Shown here piece after piece: positions 1 through 5,302 of a stretch of 9,448 nt of DNA. The stretch spans positions 1-9,448 of the forward strand of contig JAHDIA010000199.1 of NCBI GenBank assembly GCA_020631035.1. The letters are read 5' to 3'. The DNA is from Chitinophagales bacterium. GTDB lineage: Bacteria > Bacteroidota > Bacteroidia > Chitinophagales > UBA2359. Both the position numbers and the translations under genes were made by a program. How positions within the stretch are numbered: the stretch's first letter is position 1; each line of letters starts with the position of its first letter. The notes beneath the pieces were generated by a model. It searched no databases and had not been told where the DNA came from. It was given only the letters and a program-made list of their open reading frames with translations.

Positions 1-194
1 TAAATTCCTTTCTTGTCAATAGTTCGCAAGGCAGAAGAGGAAATTTTTAAAGTAACCCATTTGCCTGTTTCTGGAACAAAAAATTTCTTTGTATGCAAGT
101 TAGGACTGAACCATCTTTTAGTACGTCTTTTCGATTTAGACACATTGAAACCAGTAATTGGTTTCTTGCCTGTTAATTGACAAATTCTTGACAT
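1..194 (-). CDS. rpmB: 50S ribosomal protein L28 (bL28), 3' end cut off by the window
   Basis: Structural protein of the large ribosomal subunit. Reading the minus strand from the ATG at 194 gives 64 intact codons beginning MSRICQLTGKKPITGFNVS, followed by a basic KSKRRTKRW stretch, PNLHTKKFF and a WVTLKIS..ALRTIDKKG segment. This order is the standard bL28 layout: an N-terminal TGKKP turn, an Arg/Lys-rich segment, the PNL motif, then the LRTIDK helix. The family is about 75 to 85 residues in Bacteroidota, so roughly 15 C-terminal residues lie beyond the left edge. Only one cysteine (C5) is visible where zinc-binding forms carry a CxxC pair, so this is probably a non-zinc form. The gene diverges from the acyl-CoA oxidase-like gene, with 155 bp between the two starts. 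In this phylum rpmG often follows rpmB, but that would lie outside the window. Confidence 0.93.
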   Translation of the reverse strand, partial: MSRICQLTGKKPITGFNVSKSKRRTKRWFSPNLHTKKFFVPETGKWVTLKISSSALRTIDKKGI

Positions 195-349
195 GATTTG
201 ACTTTTTTCAACAATCTTATTAAATGACGGGCAAATATCGGTTTTTTATTTGGTATAACCTAATTTTTAAATAGAAACCATTTAAATAACTCATTCGTTA
301 TTATATTGTAGATATAAAACACATCATCAAACATATACAAACACAAAAA

Positions 350-2680
350 ATGACTGCTGTTCTTCAAAATACTTATCAACCTCAACAATTATCATGCTTA
401 TTGGTCTTCTTGCCAATGTTATACATCGCTTGGTCCGATGAAATTTTGACACCTAGCGAAATCAAAATCATCAAAGCACAACTCAATAAGCAAGTTTGGC
501 TTTGTGAGGAAGACATAAAATTGATAGAGGGATTGCTTGATCCTCAAAATCCTCCTTCTGTAGAAGAGATGCGACAATGGTCGAAATTCATTCGCCACAA
601 TGCATCCCAAATAGCTGAGGAAGACAAAATGTCGCTTGCTGATCTTGGATTCAATCTTGCTCGAATCAATGCGAGCAACAAAGAGGAGTTTGACAAGCAA
701 GTTAGCAAACAAGCTCTCCTACAAATTGAGGAATCATTGGGCATCATCAGCCGTGAAGCGGTTAAAGAGGTGCTAGGAGGCGATACACGCCCCGACGCAC
801 CCCCAAGTACCCCACAAAAGGCGAGCTTTGACTTGGAAGGTCTACAAATACTACTCAATGAAAAAAGACCCAAACTCCGCCAGAAACTCCGCACTTTCCT
901 TAGTGATCCTGTATTCAAGCTAAAATCAATGCCTGTCAAGGAGGAATACAGAGAACAAGTTTTACAATGGTGCAAGCTATTGGCGGATCAATCTTGGGGA
1001 GGCATTGCCTATCCTGAAGCTGGCGGAGGTCAAAACGATATGGAAGCCTATTTTACCATATTTGAAATGCTCGCCTTCCACGACTTGAGCTTGGTCATTA
1101 AGTTTGGGGTACAATTTGGTTTGTTTGGCGGGGCAATTGCAGGTTTGGGTACCGAAAAACACCACGCAAAATACCTAAAAGACACTGGAAGCCTTGAACT
1201 ACCAGGTTGTTTCGCTATGACCGAAGCTGGACATGGTTCCAATGTAAGAGACATCGAAACAACTGCTACCTATCAAGTAGAAACCGAGACTTTTGTCATT
1301 CACACACCCAATGAAAATGCACACAAAACCTACATTGGCAATGCGGCAGCTCACGCCCAAATGGCAGTGGTCTTTGCACAACTCATTACCAATGAAGAAA
1401 ATCATGGGGTACACGCTTTTGTAGTGCCCATTAGAGACAAAGAGGGCAATACCTTAACAGGGGTAAGAATTGGGGACAATGGCCAAAAACTGGGCCTCAA
1501 TGGAGTAGACAATGGAAAACTGTGGTTTGATCAAGTAAGCATTCCAAGAGAAGACCTCCTCAACAGATTTGGAGAAGTCGAAGCAGATGGCAAATACAAC
1601 AGTTCTATCCCAAGCATCAATCGCCGATTCTTTACGATGTTGGGAACACTGGTAGGAGGTAGAGTAGGGGTACCTATTGCAGGATTGAGTGCCGCCAAAA
1701 CAGCTCTTACCATTGCCATCAAATATGCCAATCAAAGACGACAATTCGGCCCGCCCAATGAAGCAGAAATGCTCATTATGGATTACCGTACCCATCAAAG
1801 ACGGCTCATTCCATTACTTGCGAATGCTTATGCCCTCGACTTTGCTCACAAATATATGGTTGAACGTTATCTGAAAAGTTCTGAAGAAGATGTACGTGAA
1901 ATCGAAGCTCTAGCAGCGGGACTCAAGGCAATCAGTACTTGGAATACCACCCATACCATACAAGAATGTCGTGAAGCTTGTGGAGGCAATGGCTATATGG
2001 CAGAAAACCGCTTTGCTGACCTCAAAGCAGATACCGAAATCTTTACCACCTTTGAAGGAGACAATACTGTATTGATGCAATTGGTGGCAAAAGGACGCTT
2101 GAGTGAGTTCCAAAAAGAAATGGGAAGAATGGATTTTATGGGCATTTTCAAATTTTTATCCCACCAAGCATCGGTTAGAATCACTGAAATGAACCCAATC
2201 TACAAGCGAAATACCTCAGAAGAACACCTACTAGACAATGAAGTCCTTTTACACGCTTTTCTCTTTAGAGAAGAACACCTTTTGACTACTGTTGCCAGAA
2301 GATTGCAAAAGCGCATCAAAGGAGGAATGGATTCTTTCCAAGCCTTCCTTGAAACCCAAACACACTTAGTCTCAATGGCAGATGCCTACATTCACCGATT
2401 GATCCTAGAACAATTCATCAAAAAGATAGAAACGGTAGAAAACGAAAGTGTCAAGACCATTTTGGGCAAATTACAAAAGTTGTATGCCTTACACCAAATA
2501 GAAAAACACAAGGGATATTTCCTAGAACACGACTATATGGAAGGAGCCAAAACCAAAGCAGTTACCAAATTGATAGACAAACTCTGTCTCGATATACGCA
2601 AAGATGTAGAGGCATTGGTAGATGCCTTCCAAATTCCCGACCAATGTTTAGCAGCACCGATTGCGTTTCAACAGTCATAG
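350..2680 (+). CDS. Acyl-CoA oxidase/dehydrogenase family flavoenzyme with N-terminal TerB-like helical region
   Basis: Predicted FAD enzyme that introduces the alpha-beta double bond into an acyl-CoA, the first step of fatty-acid beta-oxidation, in the cytoplasm. The 776-residue protein has two parts. Residues about 15-142 are helical with a hydrophobic start (LLVFLPMLYIAWSD.ILTPSE) that resembles TerB-like domains; a Pro-rich linker follows (143-160). The flavoenzyme core runs from about 165 to the end: FAMTEAGHGSNV (288-299) for the FAD/substrate region, RRQFG (463-467), ECREACGGNGYM (539-550) and TTFEGDN (566-572). E569 in TFEGDN matches the catalytic base of acyl-CoA oxidases. The long helical C-terminus after 580 and the 'VEADGKY' insertion near 410 are also oxidase-like. 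Whether electrons go to oxygen or to an electron-transfer flavoprotein cannot be read from the sequence. The ATG at 350 follows an A-rich run (ACACAAAAA), and no other start lies nearby. The N-terminal domain call is by resemblance only. Confidence 0.9.
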   Translation: MTAVLQNTYQPQQLSCLLVFLPMLYIAWSDEILTPSEIKIIKAQLNKQVWLCEEDIKLIEGLLDPQNPPSVEEMRQWSKFIRHNASQIAEEDKMSLADLGFNLARINASNKEEFDKQVSKQALLQIEESLGIISREAVKEVLGGDTRPDAPPSTPQKASFDLEGLQILLNEKRPKLRQKLRTFLSDPVFKLKSMPVKEEYREQVLQWCKLLADQSWGGIAYPEAGGGQNDMEAYFTIFEMLAFHDLSLVIKFGVQFGLFGGAIAGLGTEKHHAKYLKDTGSLELPGCFAMTEAGHGSNVRDIETTATYQVETETFVIHTPNENAHKTYIGNAAAHAQMAVVFAQLITNEENHGVHAFVVPIRDKEGNTLTGVRIGDNGQKLGLNGVDNGKLWFDQVSIPREDLLNRFGEVEADGKYNSSIPSINRRFFTMLGTLVGGRVGVPIAGLSAAKTALTIAIKYANQRRQFGPPNEAEMLIMDYRTHQRRLIPLLANAYALDFAHKYMVERYLKSSEEDVREIEALAAGLKAISTWNTTHTIQECREACGGNGYMAENRFADLKADTEIFTTFEGDNTVLMQLVAKGRLSEFQKEMGRMDFMGIFKFLSHQASVRITEMNPIYKRNTSEEHLLDNEVLLHAFLFREEHLLTTVARRLQKRIKGGMDSFQAFLETQTHLVSMADAYIHRLILEQFIKKIETVENESVKTILGKLQKLYALHQIEKHKGYFLEHDYMEGAKTKAVTKLIDKLCLDIRKDVEALVDAFQIPDQCLAAPIAFQQS

Positions 2681-2716
2681 AATATGTTTGAACTTTGCTT
2701 GGAATGAGCGTCATTG

Positions 2717-2777
2717 AAGCGTGGCGTAGGGGGATGGATAAGTGTGCTGTACAGGCAAAACATGCAGGGTAAACCAG
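2717..2777 (+). repeat. Intergenic repeat element, copy A
   Basis: This 61-bp stretch aligns without gaps to 7234-7294 at 43 of 61 positions. The best-conserved blocks are AAGCG, GCGTA, GGGGA, GGAT, GTAC, CAAA and AACCAG. It begins 36 bp after the stop of the acyl-CoA oxidase-like gene. Its last bases open a small hairpin, CAGAC (2775-2779) with GTCTG (2787-2791) around a 7-nt loop. Copy B also ends in a hairpin opening at ACCAG. Same orientation as copy B and the same position just downstream of a gene. The function is unknown; a dispersed repeat or a structured 3' region are both possible. Confidence 0.6.
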
Positions 2778-2830
2778 ACTAAATAGGTCTGAAATGAGGA
2801 GAGTCGCCCCAAATAATCAATATTAGACTT

Positions 2831-2890
2831 TTTCAACAGATAATATACAGCAACAATATTTTTATCTAATTTTGTTGAGTAATGTTGAAA
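2831..2890. repeat. AT-rich nested inverted repeats
   Basis: The outer arms TTTCAACA (2831-2838) and TGTTGAAA (2883-2890) are perfect complements, 8 bp, with 44 nt between them. Inside sits a second pair, CAACAA (2851-2856) and TTGTTG (2872-2877). No T-tract follows the outer arm, so this is not a canonical terminator for the upstream gene. It may be part of the neighbouring repeat cluster or chance structure in AT-rich DNA. Confidence 0.4.
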
Positions 2891-2912
2891 CAAAAGCTTA
2901 TTATTTTATCAT

Positions 2913-3076
2913 TAAGTAGTCTGACATAATTAAGGTTATATTTGGGATGAGCTTATTTTTGAGCTTATACAAGGCGAAAAACGCAGTCCTAGCAGAGCTA
3001 AGGCGAGTATTTTCAACGAAGTAGAAGCCAAAAAGAAGCCATCAAAAATGTTAAGATAAATTTGTCTGACTACTTA
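2913..3076. repeat. 164-bp foldback (MITE-like) element with 14-bp terminal inverted repeats
   Basis: The ends TAAGTAGTCTGACA (2913-2926) and TGTCTGACTACTTA (3063-3076) are inverted copies with one mismatch in 14. The symmetry continues inward. The left arm contains GAGCTTAT twice (2949-2956, 2961-2968) around a T-run; the right arm, read on the minus strand, contains GGCTTCT twice (3034-3040, 3023-3029) around a T-run. The centre is a TAGC-AGA-GCTA hairpin (2990-3000). Almost the whole element can therefore fold on itself. It has no coding capacity, and no clear target-site duplication is visible in the flanks. The form fits a miniature inverted-repeat element or a structured intergenic repeat; no matching transposase is present in the window. 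Confidence 0.65.
3057..3064 (+). promoter_or_regulatory. Possible Bacteroidota-type -7 promoter box before the GMC oxidoreductase gene
   Basis: TAAATTTG matches the Bacteroidota -7 consensus TAnnTTTG in full and lies 52 bp before the ATG at 3117. No TTG is visible at the expected -33 spacing, so only half of the promoter is supported. The box overlaps the right end of the foldback element, which would mean that the element supplies or carries the promoter. Weak call. Confidence 0.25.
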
Positions 3077-3116
3077 CTTACACCAAATATTCAACAACTA
3101 CTTATAATCATCAAAT

Positions 3117-4751
3117 ATGTCATACGATCTCGAATTTGATTACATCATTGTAGGAGGAGGTTCCGCAGGCTGTGTTTTGGCAAACCGCTTGAGCGAAGAT
3201 CCCAACAATACCGTTTTGCTACTCGAAGCAGGAAAAAAAGACACCAAACAGGAAATACACATTCCTGCCGCCTTTTTCAAACTCTTCACCACCGATGTAG
3301 ATTGGGCCTATTACAGTGTCCCACAAAAACAGCTCAACAACCGACAAATCTTTATGCCTCGTGGCAAAGTAATGGGCGGATGTAGCAGCATCAATGCCAT
3401 GATTTACATCCGTGGTCACAAAGCAGACTACGACGAATGGGAAGCATTGGGCAACAAAGGTTGGAGCTACGATGAAGTTTTACCCTACTTCAAAAAATCC
3501 GAAAACCAGTCCAGAGGGAGTAATTTCTACCATGGCAAAGGCGGACCATTGGGGGTGATGGACCACAAAGTCACCAACAAATTAAGCGAAACCTTTATCA
3601 AGGCAGCTACCAAAATGGGCTATCCTCGTAGAAGAGACTTCAATGGTCCCGACCAAGAGGGGTTTGGCTTTTACCAAGTAACCCAAAAAAATGGTGCGAG
3701 ATGTAGTACGGCTAAGGCATTCATCAAGCCAGCCTTACACCGCAACAATCTAACGGTCTTTACCGAGGCACAAGTCGAAAAAGTATTGATCGAAAAAGGC
3801 AATGCGGTTGGGGTAAAATACAGGCGAAATGGAGGACTCAATATTTCGGCTTGTGTTCGCAAAGAAGTGATTTTAAGCGCAGGAGCCTACAATAGCCCAC
3901 ATTTGCTAATGCTGTCGGGTGTTGGACCTGCAAAGGAACTCAAAAAACATGGCATCGAAGTCATCAAAGATTTACCAGGAGTGGGGCAAAACCTTCAAGA
4001 TCATGTATATGTTGGCGTAGTCAAGCAAATCAAAAAGAATGTATCGCTCGACAAAATTGATCGTACGCCCTACGTCATCAAAAATTTGTCAAACTATCTG
4101 TTGCGCAAGCAAGGACCATTGACCAGTAATTTAGCAGAAGCAGGTGGATTCATCCACACGGTCGATGGATTAGAGGCACCCGATATGCAATACCATTTTG
4201 CACCTTGCTATTTTGTAGACAATGGTTTTACCAGACCCGAAGGCAATGGGCTCGGATTGGCTGCAACCCTTATCAAGCCAGAAAGTGCGGGTAAGTTGTA
4301 CCTCAAAAACAACGATCCTTTTGAATTGCCCTTGGTCGATCCAGCTTTCTTGACTGCTGATGCAGATATGCAAACCCTTATTCGAGGCTACCGAATTGCA
4401 CAAGACATACTCGATTCTAAACCGTTTAAATCGATTACCAAGCAATATTTTAAACCTGGAAGAAGATTGGAAACAGATGAAGAAATCATAGAGCACATCA
4501 AAGATTCTATGGAACACATTTATCATCCAGTGGGTACTTGCAAAATGGGCAGCGATAAAATGGCGGTAGTAGACGACAAGCTCAGAGTCAGAGGCATCAA
4601 CAACCTAAGAGTGGTCGACGCCTCTATTATGCCAACCATTGTAAGAGGCAACACCAATGCCCCAACCATTATGATTGCAGAAAAAGCCGCCGATCTCATA
4701 CAAAGTTTGGGAATCGAAGTGGAAGAAGCATTGGAAGCACTTGAAGCATAG
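3117..4751 (+). CDS. GMC-family FAD-dependent oxidoreductase (choline/alcohol dehydrogenase-like)
   Basis: Oxidises an alcohol to an aldehyde with bound FAD; the exact substrate cannot be read from the sequence. The protein is 544 residues, usual for bacterial GMC enzymes of the BetA/AlkJ type (about 530 to 560). The N-terminus has the dinucleotide-binding fold with VGGGSAGCVLANRL (12-25) and an acidic strand end at LLLEAG (34-39). GMC signature 1 is PRGKVMGGCSSINAMIYIRG (81-100) and signature 2 is GAYNSPHLLMLSGVG (256-270). The catalytic pair is H470 in YHPVGTCKMG and N514 in GNTNAPT, with the 44-residue spacing known from choline oxidase. No signal peptide is seen, so it is cytoplasmic or peripherally membrane-bound. 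The tail ends in a short acidic EEALEALEA run. No betaine-aldehyde dehydrogenase neighbour supports a choline role, so betA is not assigned. It stands alone, between a repeat-rich gap and a strong terminator. Confidence 0.93.
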   Translation: MSYDLEFDYIIVGGGSAGCVLANRLSEDPNNTVLLLEAGKKDTKQEIHIPAAFFKLFTTDVDWAYYSVPQKQLNNRQIFMPRGKVMGGCSSINAMIYIRGHKADYDEWEALGNKGWSYDEVLPYFKKSENQSRGSNFYHGKGGPLGVMDHKVTNKLSETFIKAATKMGYPRRRDFNGPDQEGFGFYQVTQKNGARCSTAKAFIKPALHRNNLTVFTEAQVEKVLIEKGNAVGVKYRRNGGLNISACVRKEVILSAGAYNSPHLLMLSGVGPAKELKKHGIEVIKDLPGVGQNLQDHVYVGVVKQIKKNVSLDKIDRTPYVIKNLSNYLLRKQGPLTSNLAEAGGFIHTVDGLEAPDMQYHFAPCYFVDNGFTRPEGNGLGLAATLIKPESAGKLYLKNNDPFELPLVDPAFLTADADMQTLIRGYRIAQDILDSKPFKSITKQYFKPGRRLETDEEIIEHIKDSMEHIYHPVGTCKMGSDKMAVVDDKLRVRGINNLRVVDASIMPTIVRGNTNAPTIMIAEKAADLIQSLGIEVEEALEALEA

Positions 4752-4771
4752 TTGCAAACGTAAAATAAAAT

Positions 4772-4821
4772 AAAAGTGACATTTTTGAAGTTGGTATTGC
4801 CTACAAAAATGTCACTTTTTT
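4772..4821 (+). terminator. Intrinsic terminator after the GMC oxidoreductase gene
   Basis: The arms AAAAGTGACATTTTTG (4772-4787) and CAAAAATGTCACTTTT (4804-4819) are perfect 16-bp complements around a 16-nt loop, with a run of six T from 4816 to 4821. It starts 20 bp after the stop codon at 4751. An A-rich tract precedes the stem, so it could also act on the minus strand, although no minus-strand gene faces it here. Confidence 0.85.
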
Positions 4822-4888
4822 ATTAGTATGGAACGCTAAATACTTTAAACGAAGTCGAGTCCCAGCTATTCGTTTTTACTCCTCGCTT

Positions 4889-4989
4889 GCTTCGACAGGC
4901 TCCCCAAGCGGTTAAACCAAAAAGCAAAAGTTTGTCTAAAAAGAGACCGAGCTTGCCAAATCAATTTCGTGGGCTGAACCTGTCGAAGC
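4889..4989. repeat. Inverted pair of the GCTTCGACAGG motif
   Basis: GCTTCGACAGG (4889-4899) and CCTGTCGAAGC (4979-4989) are perfect 11-bp inverted copies 79 nt apart. Similarity extends weakly outward (GCTTG against GCGGG) and inward (CTC against TTC). The region between them has no open frame of note. Motifs of this kind occur as dispersed palindromic repeats in many bacterial genomes, so this is most simply read as a REP-like intergenic repeat pair. Confidence 0.5.
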
Positions 4990-5022
4990 CCGCTGTGGGG
5001 TAATCACTACTATCTGGCATAG

Positions 5023-5124
5023 TTTCGCAACTTTTTGCCCTCCGTCGAAAAGTTTAAGATGTCGTAATTTTAAGTGTCAAGCAAAGCATCACTTAAAATG
5101 CCAAGAAAGTTTGCAAATGCGAAA
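5023..5124. repeat. Cluster of nested hairpins in the gap before the OmpA-family gene
   Basis: Three complementary pairs share this 102-bp stretch. The outer pair is TTTCGCA (5023-5029) with TGCGAAA (5118-5124). Inside are AACTTTT (5029-5035) with AAAAGTT (5048-5054), and a perfect 10-bp stem ATTTTAAGTG (5067-5076) with CACTTAAAAT (5090-5099) around a 13-nt loop. No T-tract follows, so none is a typical terminator. The overall form is a multi-stem element, either a mobile repeat remnant or a structured RNA; there is no reading frame. Confidence 0.45.
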
Positions 5125-5208
5125 ACAAAGCAGCCCAAAAAAATTTAATCAATAACTTTACGTTCTATAACTGCAAAAGACATTTTGTATATTAAAAAAC
5201 CATTTACA

Positions 5209-5283
5209 GATGCCGATTCATCGGCATCAAATGTTTATAAAAATCATAAATGATGCCGATCCATCGGCATCAAATGTTTATAA
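5209..5283 (+). repeat. Two tandem copies of a palindrome-containing 32-bp repeat before the OmpA-family gene
   Basis: Unit 1 (5209-5240) and unit 2 (5252-5283) are identical at 31 of 32 positions, with a 43-bp period. Each starts with a 20-bp palindrome, GATGCCGATTCATCGGCATC in the first and GATGCCGATCCATCGGCATC in the second: 9-bp arms around 2 central bases. The only difference falls in the centre, so both palindromes stay perfect. Each is followed by AAATGTTTATAA. The second palindrome ends 31 bp before the chosen start codon at 5303. Candidate roles are a pair of operator sites, two RNA hairpins in the leader, or two copies of a dispersed palindromic repeat. An upstream ATG at 5210 lies inside the first palindrome and is not a credible start. 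Confidence 0.75.
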
Positions 5284-5302
5284 CATTATAACTATGATGT
5301 AC

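Larger units (their letters stand above)
4822..5208. other. Gene-free region between the GMC terminator and the palindrome pair
   Basis: No convincing coding frame is present on either strand here. Apart from the inverted GCTTCGACAGG pair and the nested hairpins listed separately, the last 80 bp (about 5128-5208) are AT-rich and probably hold the promoter of the OmpA-family gene. TAACTTTA at 5153-5160 is one base from the TAnnTTTG box but has no TTG partner at -33, so no promoter is assigned. Confidence 0.5.

Noticed and set aside
232..239. GATATTTG on the minus strand as a promoter box for rpmB
   Set aside because: One mismatch to TAnnTTTG and no TTG at the -33 position; too weak to list in AT-rich DNA.
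544..975. 143-codon minus-strand open frame inside the acyl-CoA oxidase-like gene
   Set aside because: Shadow frame of a well-supported gene, with no recognisable domain.
2711..2893. 60-codon minus-strand frame ending in PSPYATLQ, similar to a frame at 7225-7407 ending in PSPYAALFT
   Set aside because: The similarity is explained by the shared 61-bp DNA element; outside it the two translations do not match, and mismatches fall at all codon positions.
3117..4751. Assignment as choline dehydrogenase betA
   Set aside because: GMC signatures are shared by many alcohol and sugar oxidoreductases, and no betaine pathway gene lies nearby.
5209..5283. Two direct repeats that could suggest a short CRISPR array
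   Set aside because: Only two units with an 11-nt spacer, strongly palindromic over 20 bp, and no cas genes nearby.
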